From Parasphingopyxis sp. (GTDB lineage Bacteria; Pseudomonadota; Alphaproteobacteria; Sphingomonadales; Sphingomonadaceae), in contig NZ_JANQNS010000015.1 of assembly GCF_028279465.1 (NCBI RefSeq), forward strand, positions 434,001-498,000: a stretch of 64,000 bases of DNA, read 5' to 3'. Both the position numbers and the translations under genes were made by a program. This document shows, piece after piece, positions 38,096 to 48,398 of this stretch. How positions within the stretch are numbered: the first letter of the stretch is position 1; every line of letters begins with the position of its first letter. The notes beneath the pieces are model-generated. The model was not told the origin of the DNA. It worked only from the letters and a program-made list of their open reading frames with translations, and did no database searches.

Positions 38096-41000
38096 ATGCC
38101 CCGTCGCACCGACATCTCCTCCATACTGATCATCGGCGCCGGCCCCATAATCATCGGCCAGGCGTGCGAGTTCGATTATTCTGGGACGCAGGCGGTCAAG
38201 GCGCTCAAGGAAGAGGGCTATCGGATCATCCTCGTCAATTCGAACCCGGCGACGATCATGACCGATCCGGAATTGGCGGATGCGACCTATGTCGAGCCGA
38301 TCACGCCGGAGATCGTCGCGAAGATCATCGAGAAGGAGCGGCCGGACGCGGTGCTGCCGACCATGGGCGGGCAGACGGGGCTCAACACGGCGCTGGCGCT
38401 GCACGAGGACGGCACGCTCGAAAAGTTCGGCGTCGAGCTGATCGGGGCGGATGCCGACGCTATCGACAAGGCCGAGGATCGGCTGCGCTTTCGCGAGGCG
38501 ATGTCGAAGATCGGGTTGGAGAGCCCGCGCTCGATGATCGCCCATACGATGGACGAGGCGCTCAAGGGGCTGGAATTTGTCGGGCTGCCGACGATCATCC
38601 GGCCGAGCTTTACCATGGGCGGCACGGGCGGCGGGATCGCGTACAACAGGGAAGAATTCGAGGAGATCGTCCGCGGCGGCCTCGCCGCCAGCCCGACCAC
38701 CGAAGTGCTGATCGAGGAATCGGTGCTGGGGTGGAAGGAATATGAGATGGAGGTCGTGCGCGATCGTGCCGACAATGCCATCATCATCTGCTCGATCGAA
38801 AATGTCGATCCGATGGGCGTCCATACGGGCGATAGCATCACCATCGCGCCCGCGCTGACGCTGACGGACAAAGAGTATCAGATCATGCGCAACGCATCGA
38901 TCGCCTGTCTGCGCGAAATCGGCGTCGAGACGGGCGGGTCGAATGTGCAGTTCGCGGTGAACCCGAAGGACGGCCGGCTCGTGGTGATTGAGATGAACCC
39001 GCGTGTGTCGCGCTCCTCGGCACTGGCCTCCAAGGCGACGGGCTTTCCTATCGCCAAGGTCGCGGCGAAACTCGCCGTGGGTTACACGCTCGACGAGATC
39101 GACAACGATATCACCGGCGTGACGCCGGCGAGCTTCGAGCCGACCATCGACTATGTGGTCACCAAGATTCCGCGCTTCGCCTTCGAGAAATTCAAAGGCG
39201 CGGAGCCAGTGCTGGGCACGGCGATGAAGTCGGTCGGCGAGGTCATGGCAATCGGGCGCAGCTTTGCCGAAAGCCTGCAAAAGGCGCTGCGCGGGCTCGA
39301 GACGGGGCTGGTCGGCTTGAACTGGGTCGATGAGCTGGTCGGCGCGCCCAAGCCACGGATCGAGGCGGCGCTCTCCGAAGTCTCGCCGGCGCGGCTGCTG
39401 GTGACGGCCCAGGCGTTGCGCGAAGGGCTGAGCGTCGAGGAAGTCCATGCGATTACGAAGTACGAGCCTTGGTTCCTCGCGCGGCTGTCCGAGATCGTCG
39501 AGGCGGAAAAGGGCGTCATCGAGAATGGTCTGCCCAACGATGCCGAGGGGCTGCGCAAGCTCAAAGCGATGGGCTTTTCCGATAACCGGCTCGCGCGGTT
39601 GGCGCTGGCATCGGTCCATATCCGCGAGGGCATGGAGAAGGCCGCCTACAGCCCGGGCCTGATCGGCGAGGCGTTGCACGCGATGGCGGGCGCGGTGACC
39701 GAAAGCCAAGTGCGCGAACTGCGCCACAAGCTCGGCGTGCGCCCCGTGTTCAAGCGGATCGATACCTGCGCGGCCGAGTTCGAGGCGAAGACGCCGTATA
39801 TGTATTCGACCTATGAGGCGCCGAGCTTTGGCGAGCCGGAATGCGAGAGCCAGCCGACGGACCGCAAAAAGGTCGTAATCCTCGGCGGTGGGCCGAACCG
39901 GATCGGGCAGGGGATCGAGTTCGACTATTGCTGCTGTCACGCCTGTTTCGCGCTCGAGGACCAAGGCTTCGAGACGATCATGATCAACTGCAACCCGGAA
40001 ACGGTGTCGACCGATTATGACACATCGGATCGGCTCTATTTCGAGCCGTTGACCGTGGAGGACGTGCTCGAAATCCTGCATGTCGAGCAATCGAAGGGCG
40101 AACTGGCCGGGGTCATCGTGCAGTTCGGCGGGCAGACGCCGCTCAACCTTGCGCAAGCCCTCGAAGAGGCGGGCATTCCGATCCTCGGCACCTCGCCGGA
40201 CGCTATCGACCATGCCGAGGACCGCGAACGCTTCGCCGATCTCGTCGCCGAGCTGGACCTGAAACAGCCGGAAAACGGCATCGCGCGCAGCGCGGAGGAA
40301 GCGCTGAGCGTTGCGCAGAAGATCGGTTATCCAGTGCTGATGCGGCCCTCCTATGTCCTTGGCGGGCGGGCGATGGAGATTGTCGACAGCGATGCGCAGT
40401 TGCAGGACTATATCCAGACGGCCGTGCAGGTGTCGGGCGACAGCCCTGTGCTGATCGACCAGTATTTGCGCGATGCGATCGAGGTCGATGTCGATGCGAT
40501 TGCCGACGGCGAGGATGTGGTGGTCGCGGGCGTACTCCAGCATATTGAGGAAGCCGGCGTCCATTCCGGCGATAGCGCCTGCTCGATCCCGCCCTACAGC
40601 CTCCCTGACGATGTCATCGCCGAGATCGAGCGGCAGACCGAAGCGCTCGCGCTGGCGCTCAAGGTGCGCGGCTTGATGAATATCCAGTTCGCGGTGAAGG
40701 ATGGAGAGGTTTATCTGATCGAAGTCAATCCACGCGCCAGCCGGACCGTGCCCTTCGTCGCCAAGGCCATCGGTCATCCGGTCGCCAAGATCGCGGCGCG
40801 GGTGATGGCGGGCGAAAGGCTGGCCGAACTGCCGGAGATCGACCGCGCCATCGCGCATATCGCGGTGAAAGAGGCTGTCTTCCCGTTCGCTCGCTTTCAG
40901 GGCACCGATCCGGTGCTCTCGCCGGAGATGAAATCGACGGGTGAGGTGATGGGCATCGATAGCGGATTCCCGATCGCCTTCGCCAAGTCGCAGCTGGCCG

Positions 41001-41428
41001 GCGGCACGACGCTGCCGGGCAAGGGCAGGGTGTTCGTGTCGGTCAAGGACAGCGACAAGCCGCATATCCTGCAAGCGATCAAAGACATCAGCAGCTATGG
41101 TTTCTCGATTGTCGCGACTGGAGGCACGGCGGATTTTCTGATCGAGAATGGCGTCGATGCGGAACGGATCAACAAGGTGGCGCAGGGTCGACCCCATATC
41201 GTCGATGCGATTGTCGACGGGGATATCGATCTGATTTTCAATACCACCGAGGGCTGGCAGTCTCTGAAGGACAGCGCGTCGATCCGAAAATCGGCGGTTT
41301 CCAACAAGATTCCCTATTTCACGACGGCGTCGGCGAGCGCCGCCGCCGTGCAGGCTATTGGCGCGCTGCGCACGACAGAACTTGAAGTACGGCCGCTACA
41401 GGCCTATTATTCACCTGCCGAAAGCTGA
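38096..41428 (+). CDS. carB: Carbamoyl-phosphate synthase large subunit CarB
   Basis: CarB makes carbamoyl phosphate from bicarbonate, ammonia and two ATP. The 1110-residue protein has two ATP-grasp halves, the carboxyphosphate half near 1-400 ([34 protein letters not shown]) and the carbamate half near 560-950 ([48 protein letters not shown]). These are separated by an oligomerisation domain and followed by an MGS-like allosteric domain (about 950-1080; [10 protein letters not shown]). The ATG follows immediately after the stop of the AT-rich gene. Confidence 0.98.
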   Translation: MPRRTDISSILIIGAGPIIIGQACEFDYSGTQAVKALKEEGYRIILVNSNPATIMTDPELADATYVEPITPEIVAKIIEKERPDAVLPTMGGQTGLNTALALHEDGTLEKFGVELIGADADAIDKAEDRLRFREAMSKIGLESPRSMIAHTMDEALKGLEFVGLPTIIRPSFTMGGTGGGIAYNREEFEEIVRGGLAASPTTEVLIEESVLGWKEYEMEVVRDRADNAIIICSIENVDPMGVHTGDSITIAPALTLTDKEYQIMRNASIACLREIGVETGGSNVQFAVNPKDGRLVVIEMNPRVSRSSALASKATGFPIAKVAAKLAVGYTLDEIDNDITGVTPASFEPTIDYVVTKIPRFAFEKFKGAEPVLGTAMKSVGEVMAIGRSFAESLQKALRGLETGLVGLNWVDELVGAPKPRIEAALSEVSPARLLVTAQALREGLSVEEVHAITKYEPWFLARLSEIVEAEKGVIENGLPNDAEGLRKLKAMGFSDNRLARLALASVHIREGMEKAAYSPGLIGEALHAMAGAVTESQVRELRHKLGVRPVFKRIDTCAAEFEAKTPYMYSTYEAPSFGEPECESQPTDRKKVVILGGGPNRIGQGIEFDYCCCHACFALEDQGFETIMINCNPETVSTDYDTSDRLYFEPLTVEDVLEILHVEQSKGELAGVIVQFGGQTPLNLAQALEEAGIPILGTSPDAIDHAEDRERFADLVAELDLKQPENGIARSAEEALSVAQKIGYPVLMRPSYVLGGRAMEIVDSDAQLQDYIQTAVQVSGDSPVLIDQYLRDAIEVDVDAIADGEDVVVAGVLQHIEEAGVHSGDSACSIPPYSLPDDVIAEIERQTEALALALKVRGLMNIQFAVKDGEVYLIEVNPRASRTVPFVAKAIGHPVAKIAARVMAGERLAELPEIDRAIAHIAVKEAVFPFARFQGTDPVLSPEMKSTGEVMGIDSGFPIAFAKSQLAGGTTLPGKGRVFVSVKDSDKPHILQAIKDISSYGFSIVATGGTADFLIENGVDAERINKVAQGRPHIVDAIVDGDIDLIFNTTEGWQSLKDSASIRKSAVSNKIPYFTTASASAAAVQAIGALRTTELEVRPLQAYYSPAES

Positions 41429-41506
41429 TCCCGACAATTTGTGCGGAAAGAGCAGGCGGACCCGGACGGGCCGCCAGACGGCAGGTTTTTGACGAAAGGT
41501 AAGGCA

Positions 41507-41986
41507 ATGGCGACGATAGAAAAGATGCCGATGTTGCTGGAAGGCTATGAACGTTTGAACGCCGAGGTGAAGCGCCTGAAAGAGGTGGAGCGCCCCGAAG
41601 TCATCGACGCGATCGAAGAAGCGCGCGCGCATGGCGATCTCTCGGAAAACGCCGAATATCATGCGGCGAAGGAGCGCCAGGGCCAGATCGAAGCTACGAT
41701 CGCCGATTATGAAGACCGGCTGACGCGCGCCCAGGTCATCGATCCGAAGGAACTTTCGGGCGACAAAGTCGTGTTCGGTGCGACCGTGCATCTGCTCGAC
41801 GAGGACGACAAGAAGATCAAATATCAGATCGTCGGCGAGATCGAGGCGGACGCCAAGTCAGGCAAGATTTCGTACAGCTCGCCGCTGGCGCGCGCCCTGA
41901 TCGGCCGCAGCAAGGGCGACGAGGTCGAATTCACGGTTCCCGCCGGCGACAAATATTTCCTGATCGAAAAGATACAGTTCGTATAA
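41507..41986 (+). CDS. greA: Transcription elongation factor GreA
   Basis: GreA rescues backtracked RNA polymerase by stimulating transcript cleavage. At 159 residues it has the N-terminal coiled coil with the acidic tip ([23 protein letters not shown], Asp and Glu at the tip) and a C-terminal FKBP-like domain ([27 protein letters not shown]). Start is the ATG with AAAGGTAAGG upstream. The carB-greA order is common in alphaproteobacteria. Confidence 0.96.
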   Translation: MATIEKMPMLLEGYERLNAEVKRLKEVERPEVIDAIEEARAHGDLSENAEYHAAKERQGQIEATIADYEDRLTRAQVIDPKELSGDKVVFGATVHLLDEDDKKIKYQIVGEIEADAKSGKISYSSPLARALIGRSKGDEVEFTVPAGDKYFLIEKIQFV

Positions 41987-42011
41987 GGCGGCGGAGCGAG
42001 CGCGTTTCGGC

Positions 42012-42638
42012 ATGGACTGGCAGACCCGCCTCGCTCAATCGTCCCTGACGACCAAGATCATTCTCGTAACGGCGCTATGCTGGTTCCTGGTGCTTGCGCT
42101 GGGCCAGGAGAACTGGGCCTATGGCTTTGGTGGTTTCATTCCGCTGCGGCTTGAGGACGGTTTCGAGATACCGGGCGCGCTTCCGGTAATCCTGACGCCG
42201 CTTTCGGCGACGCTGTTGCACGCGGATTTCATGCATCTCGCCTTCAATATGCTGCTGATGTTCGTGTGTGGAAAAGGCGTCGAACAGGCGCTGGGCGGGC
42301 GGGGTCTGATCGGCCTGTATGTTATCGGCGCCTATGTCGCGGCGGGCGGCCATTATCTGTTCAATGCCGACAGTGCCGGGCCGATGATCGGCGCGAGCGG
42401 CGCGGTTTCGGCCGTTATCGGCGCCTATGCGCTGCTCTATTCCAAACCGCGCAACGGCGTAGGCGGCTGGCGGCACGTTGCCGCACTGGCCGGGGCATGG
42501 ATCGTCATCCAGCTGCTGATCGGGCTGACGACGCTCGGTTCGCCGGCGCAGATCGCCATTATGGCGCATATTTTCGGGTTCGGCGCAGGGCTGCTGCTCG
42601 CGCGCCCGCTTCTGCTCTGGCGCTATCGCGACGCCTAG
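42012..42638 (+). CDS. Rhomboid family intramembrane serine protease
   Basis: A 208-residue membrane protein with about six helices. Rhomboid catalytic residues are visible: GASGAVSAV carrying the nucleophilic Ser, and His in MAHIFGFGAGLLL of the last helix; HLAFNMLLMF supplies the conserved His/Asn of TM2. The protease cuts single-pass membrane substrates; none is identifiable. It follows greA by 25 bases and converges on the DUF4170 gene with three bases between stops. Confidence 0.9.
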   Translation: MDWQTRLAQSSLTTKIILVTALCWFLVLALGQENWAYGFGGFIPLRLEDGFEIPGALPVILTPLSATLLHADFMHLAFNMLLMFVCGKGVEQALGGRGLIGLYVIGAYVAAGGHYLFNADSAGPMIGASGAVSAVIGAYALLYSKPRNGVGGWRHVAALAGAWIVIQLLIGLTTLGSPAQIAIMAHIFGFGAGLLLARPLLLWRYRDA

Positions 42639-42641
42639 CGC

Positions 42642-42878
42642 TTACTTTTTCGCGGGCTCGATGATTTCGGGTTCGAGCAGTCGGTGCAGGTGCACGACCA
42701 CATATTTCATTTCAGCATCGTCGACGGTGCGCTGCGCATGAGAGCGCCAAGCCTCTTCGGCCTCCGCATAATTGGGGAAAATGCCCACCAGATCCATTGA
42801 TTCGAAGTCGTTGAAATCGAGCGTGCGCGGGTCGGAAACCCGGCCGCCGAATACCAGATGCAGTTTGTTTTCACTCAT
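42642..42878 (-). CDS. DUF4170 domain protein
   Basis: A 78-residue small protein, MSENKLHLVFGGRV at the start and GIFPNYAEAEEAWRSHAQRTVDDAEMKYVVVHLHRLLEP in the middle, matching the DUF4170 family common in alphaproteobacteria; function unknown. Family members begin at the same MSxxKLHLVFGG, so the ATG at 42878 is preferred over one twelve bases upstream. Confidence 0.8.
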   Translation of the reverse strand: MSENKLHLVFGGRVSDPRTLDFNDFESMDLVGIFPNYAEAEEAWRSHAQRTVDDAEMKYVVVHLHRLLEPEIIEPAKK

Positions 42879-42897
42879 GGCGCGCCCCATAATGGAA

Positions 42898-42923
42898 AGG
42901 CGGCGATATTGCTACCGCCGCCT
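42898..42923. terminator. Hairpin between the MlaC-like gene and DUF4170
   Basis: An eight-base perfect stem (AGGCGGCG/CGCCGCCT) with a ten-base loop lies 26 bases after the MlaC-like stop. On the minus strand it is followed by TTTCC, and on plus by a T-rich tract. It may attenuate or end the MlaC-like transcript, or lie in the DUF4170 leader. Confidence 0.45.
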
Positions 42924-42949
42924 ATCAGAGTTTTTCGTTTTTCGGTCGC

Positions 42950-43558
42950 TTACGCGCCGCGGCGCTCCATGAACTGCACGAGCCGGTCGAACCCGTTGCG
43001 CCGGATATAGCTGTCGAAATCCTGCGCCTGATTGAGCGTCAGATTGATGTTGGCGACACGCATATTGTAGACCTGATAGGCGCCACCGGACCGAGTCAGA
43101 TACCAGATTGCAGAGACCGGCCGCGAACCCGGATTCGTGATCCGCGTCTGCACCAGATAGGTGCTGCCGTTCTGCCGCGCATTCGTTACTTCGACATTGG
43201 CGCGCGAATAGCTCGACAGGCGATCGGCATAGGTGCCGAGAATGAAGCCCGGCAGTGCGCGTTGATAAGCGCGATACTGGCTTGTCGTGATGTCATCGCG
43301 CCAGCGCCGGATCAGCCGGTCGCCGATCTGTTGGACCGCAAAATGCTGACCGAGCAGCGAGCGGAAGCGGCTGCGCCGTTCGGCGGAGCTACCGGTCCGC
43401 AAGACCGCAAGGCCGTCTTCGGCAAGGCTTTCGACAAAGGCCGAAGGGCTCGACTGGCTAACCGCAGCATGTGCGGGCGATACGAGTGCCGGAGCGCCAA
43501 TCGCGGCGACCGTCATCGCGCCGACTAGAGCCAATTTCGGAAAACGCATAATCGTCAT
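42950..43558 (-). CDS. MlaC-like periplasmic phospholipid-binding protein
   Basis: A 202-residue exported protein with a Sec signal peptide (cleavage near SPAHA-A, residue 31). The mature chain fits the MlaC/Tgt2 family: LLGQHFAVQQIGDRLIRRWRDDI, FILGTYADRLSSYSRANVEV, YQVYNMRVANINLTLNQAQDFDSYI. MlaC shuttles phospholipids between outer- and inner-membrane complexes to preserve outer membrane asymmetry. No mlaA, D, E or F gene is nearby, so this is an isolated copy. Start may be ATG 43558 or 43549. Confidence 0.85.
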   Translation of the reverse strand: MTIMRFPKLALVGAMTVAAIGAPALVSPAHAAVSQSSPSAFVESLAEDGLAVLRTGSSAERRSRFRSLLGQHFAVQQIGDRLIRRWRDDITTSQYRAYQRALPGFILGTYADRLSSYSRANVEVTNARQNGSTYLVQTRITNPGSRPVSAIWYLTRSGGAYQVYNMRVANINLTLNQAQDFDSYIRRNGFDRLVQFMERRGA

Positions 43559-43647
43559 GTCAAAAAACCCTGTCGTTGCAAGTCGTTGACGGCATTAGCC
43601 GATAATGGCTGAACCGCGATTGAACTGGCTCTTAACCGGACCGACAG

Positions 43648-44118
43648 TCAGTCTTCGCCGCGGGCCTTGCGGACGGCCGCCGTACTGGCCTCGCTGGCGG
43701 CGGCCTTCGCGCCGTCCATTACCTTTTGTGCAGTTTCGCGGGCAGTATCCTTAACGAAGCCAAGCTCGTCCAGTTTTTCCTGACCGACAGCCTTGGCTGC
43801 CTCAGCGGCTTCCCGCGCCCGGCCGGTTATTTCGGATCCATAGGGGCCCAGCAGTTCGGTTTCGCGGCGCGTGCGCGGCAGCAGAGCGCCGATCAGCATG
43901 CCGATGCCAAGCCCACCGACAAGCGCAGCCAGCGGGTTATTCTCGACCGTATCGGCAGTGCGGCGTCCCGCGCCTGCCGTGCGTTCACGAGCGCCGGCAT
44001 AGAGTTCGCTGGTGCGTGCTGCGGCGCTTTCATAGGCGTCGCCTGCCCGGGCGCGGGTCGCGCGATAGGATTCGCGGACAGTTTCGCCGGCTTTGCTTGC
44101 CGTATCCTTGATGGTCAT
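43648..44118 (-). CDS. YqjD/ElaB-like membrane-anchored helical protein
   Basis: A 156-residue protein: an amphipathic, Ala/Glu/Arg-rich helix (residues 1-55), one glycine-rich membrane segment (NNPLAALVGGLGIGMLIGALLP, about 60-82) and a second long helical tail. This plan resembles YqjD/ElaB/DUF883 proteins, which bind ribosomes at the membrane in stationary phase in E. coli. Start is ATG at 44118, with the strong GAGGAGG lying across the stop codon of the preceding gene. Last gene of a four-gene operon. Confidence 0.7.
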   Translation of the reverse strand: MTIKDTASKAGETVRESYRATRARAGDAYESAAARTSELYAGARERTAGAGRRTADTVENNPLAALVGGLGIGMLIGALLPRTRRETELLGPYGSEITGRAREAAEAAKAVGQEKLDELGFVKDTARETAQKVMDGAKAAASEASTAAVRKARGED

Positions 44119-44120
44119 GG

Positions 44121-44507
44121 TCAAACCTCCTCGGTTATCTTCGTTACGGCCGGGCTTTCATCGTTCCCCGCCTGGTCGTCTATTCTCTGCTCCGGCAACG
44201 AACTGAAATCGTCACCGGTTTCATCGTTTTTTGACAGTCTGGAGCGCACGGCTTCCGCAATGGGTTTTCGCAGCAGGAACAGGCCGACTGCCACACCTAC
44301 GCCGATGATCGTTCCGCGTCGCTTCCGGGCGCCCTGCGAGACTGTGCGAACGGCGCTACTGGCCCCGTCCTTGAATTGGCCGACCGCGTCCTTGGCGATG
44401 GCGTTGGGCGCAAGTCGCTGCTTGGCGATGTCGAGCGAGCGGAACCAGTTGGCCCGGGCATCCCGCTCGGCGCGGCGCGCATCTTCCAGCCGATCCCGCG
44501 CGCTCAT
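44121..44507 (-). CDS. DUF3618-like single-pass membrane protein
   Basis: A 128-residue protein with an N-terminal charged helix (MSARDRLEDARRAERDARAN), one short hydrophobic segment near residues 67-82 (TIIGVGVAVGLFLLRKPI) and an acidic C-terminal tail. Similar by layout to DUF3618/DUF883 small envelope proteins; no enzyme motif. ATGA overlap with the holin-like gene before it, and two bases to the next start, so it is firmly part of the operon. Confidence 0.6.
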   Translation of the reverse strand: MSARDRLEDARRAERDARANWFRSLDIAKQRLAPNAIAKDAVGQFKDGASSAVRTVSQGARKRRGTIIGVGVAVGLFLLRKPIAEAVRSRLSKNDETGDDFSSLPEQRIDDQAGNDESPAVTKITEEV

Positions 44508-44926
44508 CGAACGTCTTTCGTGGTCTCAGCATGGTCCGCCGCATCACGCGCGGCGAGGGATGGCGCTACGTCATATTCGTCGTCTTCGAACAGCTTTTCG
44601 TCGAGATTGGGAAATGTGCGTATACCCCAAAGTATCAGCAGGCTCGCAACAATGAGTCCTATCGCGCATACGACGATACCGGCGACAAGTGGCCCCATCA
44701 CCTCCGAAAGTGCGAGCACCAGCGCCATCAGCAGGGCGACGAGCGCCGCCGCCGCGATCATGAGCGCCACAACCATAAGCGCGGCGGCTTTCCGGGCCTG
44801 CGCAACACGGTAGAGGACAACGGCACGATAGAGTTTCAGCCGCGATTTGGCGAACTGCTCTCCATCTTCCAACAGTCCGGCGACCACCTCCCGATAGGTC
44901 GCATCGTCTGCGTGGTGATCGCTCAT
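44504..44926 (-). CDS. Phage holin family protein (holin-X-like), membrane
   Basis: A 140-residue protein with two adjacent membrane helices (about 48-72 and 78-103: ALMVVALMIAAAALVALLMALVL and VMGPLVAGIVVCAIGLIVASLLILWG), N- and C-terminal soluble tails. It matches the layout of the cellular holin-X/DUF1469 family, which despite the name is found in many non-phage stress operons. No endolysin or phage gene is near, so a lysis role is unlikely. ATGA overlaps on both sides. Confidence 0.7.
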   Translation of the reverse strand: MSDHHADDATYREVVAGLLEDGEQFAKSRLKLYRAVVLYRVAQARKAAALMVVALMIAAAALVALLMALVLALSEVMGPLVAGIVVCAIGLIVASLLILWGIRTFPNLDEKLFEDDEYDVAPSLAARDAADHAETTKDVR

Positions 44927-45384
44927 GCGTCGTCCGTTTCTCCAAGGCCGGATTTCACGAGGCGGGCGATCGCGAAACCGGCGACCGCTGCGATGCCGAT
45001 CGCGACTGCAGGACTGCGGCGTACGAAGTTTTCGACATCGCGAACCATATCGTCGACTTCCTTGCCATCGAGCTTGTCGGCAAATGCTGCAACGGCACCG
45101 GCCGCCTTACGTGCATATTCACCGTAATTTTCGCCGAGCCGTTCGTCGACGGATTTCGCGGCATCGTCCATCGCGGCGGACACATCCTTGATCGCGCCTG
45201 TCGCCTTGTCCTTGCCCTGCGTTGCATAATCGCGGGCCTGCTGCGTCGCCTGCGTCTTGAGGCTCGTGGCCTCCTCCTTGATACGCTCTTTCGCCTTGGT
45301 CACCGTCGTCTTACCGGCTTCCTCGGCAGGCACATCGATAACCGCGTCGGTGCTTTCGGGCAGGTCGGTTTTCTTGGTAGCCAT
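44923..45384 (-). CDS. YqjD/ElaB-like helical protein, first gene of the operon
   Basis: A 153-residue protein: a long Lys/Glu/Ala-rich helical region (residues 20-90, heptad-like KAKERIKEEATSLKTQATQQ) and a C-terminal hydrophobic segment (SPAVAIGIAAVAGFAIARLVKSG, about 124-146), the tail-anchored layout of YqjD/ElaB ribosome-anchoring proteins. Its Lys/Glu helix also recalls late-embryogenesis-type stress proteins. GGAGGAAG precedes the ATG. An EcfG-like promoter lies 39 to 63 bases upstream. Confidence 0.7.
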   Translation of the reverse strand: MATKKTDLPESTDAVIDVPAEEAGKTTVTKAKERIKEEATSLKTQATQQARDYATQGKDKATGAIKDVSAAMDDAAKSVDERLGENYGEYARKAAGAVAAFADKLDGKEVDDMVRDVENFVRRSPAVAIGIAAVAGFAIARLVKSGLGETDDA

Positions 45385-45422
45385 AACTCTTCCTCCGTAA
45401 CGAAATGCCTATCTGTGTATTA

Positions 45423-45447
45423 AGCGCACAAAACGCAATGATGTTCC
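45423..45447 (-). promoter_or_regulatory. EcfG-type (general stress sigma) promoter candidate
   Basis: On the minus strand GGAAC (45443-45447) is followed after 16 bases by CGCT (45423-45426). The alphaproteobacterial EcfG consensus is GGAAC-N16/17-CGTT, so eight or nine of nine positions fit. It would give a leader of about 30 bases before the first gene of the four-gene operon. Confidence 0.5.
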
Positions 45448-45510
45448 CGCTTCTGCGCAGCATACAGCATTTGCTTCGCGGACGCAGCATGGATAGAGGA
45501 ACGGCGGTAA

Positions 45511-46811
<1,301 letters not shown>

Positions 46812-46812
<1 letters not shown>

Positions 46813-46900
46813 AATCTACTCGTCGCACGCCAGATTCCGTTCACCGCAAAAGCGAATCGCCTCATGAATCCCCCTTGAATCCACGAGTCGCTTGTGATTC
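46812..46900. promoter_or_regulatory. Cluster of seven GANTC (CcrM methylation) sites in front of ftsB
   Basis: GANTC occurs at 46812, 46833, 46854, 46866, 46877, 46885 and 46896 (first bases). About 0.3 would be expected in 89 bases at this composition. The block fills the eno-ftsB gap and ends ten bases before the ftsB ATG. GANTC is the CcrM target in alphaproteobacteria, and promoter methylation is read by GcrA and other cell-cycle regulators. Confidence 0.7.
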
Positions 46901-46909
46901 AACACGTGC

Positions 46910-47221
46910 ATGACGCGGACGCGATCTCTCGCCAATATTTTGAAATCCGCCGCCGCGCCGGCGCTGGCGATCCTCGTGATTGCGAACTTTGCTGGTTATG
47001 CGCTGCTCGGGCCCAACGGGCTTTTCGCCTGGGGCGATTATGCGCGACTGCATGATCAGCGCCAGGTCGAACTCTCTCAGCTGAACGAAGAGCGCGAACG
47101 GCTCGCCAACAGGGTCGAGCTGCTCGATCCTGACAGCGTCGATCCGGACCTTGCCGATGAGCTTGTCCGCAGAAATACGGGGCAGATTCGGGAAGACGAA
47201 CATATCGTCCCTATGGACTGA
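46910..47221 (+). CDS. ftsB: Septum formation initiator FtsB/DivIC family protein
   Basis: A 103-residue bitopic membrane protein: one N-terminal helix (APALAILVIANFAGYALLG, about 16-34) then a periplasmic coiled coil (LHDQRQVELSQLNEERERLANRVELLDP) and short tail with LVRRNTGQIREDEHIV. This is the FtsB/DivIC plan; with FtsL and FtsQ it activates septal peptidoglycan synthesis. Placement after eno is usual in proteobacteria. Confidence 0.9.
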   Translation: MTRTRSLANILKSAAAPALAILVIANFAGYALLGPNGLFAWGDYARLHDQRQVELSQLNEERERLANRVELLDPDSVDPDLADELVRRNTGQIREDEHIVPMD

Positions 47222-47303
47222 CTTTCCCTTCGCGCGACATTGCGAAATCGCTGCTGCTCCGCCATAGCCGAGAGCATAGTCAGCAACAGGGAAGGTCCCG
47301 ACC

Positions 47304-48398
47304 TTGGCGAAGGCACCTGCTTCCAAGAAACGCGCTCCGCGCAAATCTCCGGCAAAGAAATCCACGGCCCGCAAACCCGCCGCTAAAACCGCGCCCGAGC
47401 GCGAACGGCCCGCGGAGCCAAAGCGGCACAAGGCCACAAAGGACGAACTGCTCGAATATTATCGCCAGATGCTGCTGATCCGCCGGTTCGAGGAAAAGGC
47501 GGGTCAGCTTTACGGGCTCGGTCTGATTGGCGGATTCTGCCATCTCTATATCGGCCAGGAAGCCGTTGCGGTTGGCCTGCAATCGGCGCTCGACGGGGAC
47601 AAGGACAGCGTCATCACCGGTTATCGCGATCATGGGCATATGCTCGCCTATGGCCTCGATCCGAAGGTGATCATGGCGGAATTGACCGGCCGTGCGGCGG
47701 GTATTGCCGAGGGCAAGGGCGGGTCGATGCACATGTTCTCGGTCGAGCACCGCTTCTATGGCGGCCATGGGATCGTCGGGGCGCAGGTGCCGCTCGGCAC
47801 GGGCCTCGCCTTTGCGCACAAATATCGTGAGGATGGCGGCTGCTGCCTCGCCTATTTCGGTGACGGCGCGGCCAACCAGGGCCAGGTCTACGAAGCCTTC
47901 AACATGGCCGAACTCTGGAAGCTGCCGATCATATTCGTGATCGAGAATAACCAGTACGCCATGGGCACGAGCGTTAACCGCTCGTCTGCCGAGGACCAGC
48001 TGTATCGGCGCGGTGAGAGCTTCCGCATTCCCGGCCTGCAGATAAACGGCATGGATGTGCTTGAAGTGCGCGGCGCGGCGACGGTCGCGCTCGACTGGGT
48101 CAGGAGCGGGAAGGGGCCGATCCTGCTCGAACTCAAAACGTACCGATACCGTGGCCATTCCATGTCCGATCCGGCGAAATACCGGTCGCGCGAGGAAGTC
48201 CAATCGGTACGCGAAAAATCCGATCCGATCGAAGCGGTGAAGAAAGAGCTGGAAGCCGCTGGCGTCAGCGCGGACGAGATGAAAGCGACCGACAAGGAGA
48301 TCAAGACGATCATCGCCGAGGCAGCGGACTTCGCTGAAAGCTCACCCGAACCCGATCCGTCCGAGCTCTACACGGACGTGCTGGTGGAGCAGTATTGA
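47304..48398 (+). CDS. pdhA: Pyruvate dehydrogenase E1 component, alpha subunit
   Basis: E1 alpha of the pyruvate dehydrogenase complex, decarboxylating pyruvate with thiamine diphosphate. It is 364 residues: a Lys/Pro/Ala-rich basic N-terminal tail (residues 1-45) unlike most relatives, then the E1 fold with [27 protein letters not shown], the ThDP/Mg motif [20 protein letters not shown] ending in ENN, and the phosphorylation-loop region [15 protein letters not shown]. Start is TTG at 47304 with GGGAAGG ten bases ahead. The E1 beta gene follows with a one-base overlap. Confidence 0.95.
   Translation: MAKAPASKKRAPRKSPAKKSTARKPAAKTAPERERPAEPKRHKATKDELLEYYRQMLLIRRFEEKAGQLYGLGLIGGFCHLYIGQEAVAVGLQSALDGDKDSVITGYRDHGHMLAYGLDPKVIMAELTGRAAGIAEGKGGSMHMFSVEHRFYGGHGIVGAQVPLGTGLAFAHKYREDGGCCLAYFGDGAANQGQVYEAFNMAELWKLPIIFVIENNQYAMGTSVNRSSAEDQLYRRGESFRIPGLQINGMDVLEVRGAATVALDWVRSGKGPILLELKTYRYRGHSMSDPAKYRSREEVQSVREKSDPIEAVKKELEAAGVSADEMKATDKEIKTIIAEAADFAESSPEPDPSELYTDVLVEQY

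Noticed and set aside
38048-41197. Very long minus-strand open frame opposite carB
   Set aside because: It is the antisense shadow of a GC-rich gene with strong third-position bias; its Arg/His/Asp-rich translation has no domain.
44504-44926. Prophage lysis gene (holin)
   Set aside because: The holin-X-like gene is in a four-gene stress-type operon with no endolysin, capsid or integrase near.
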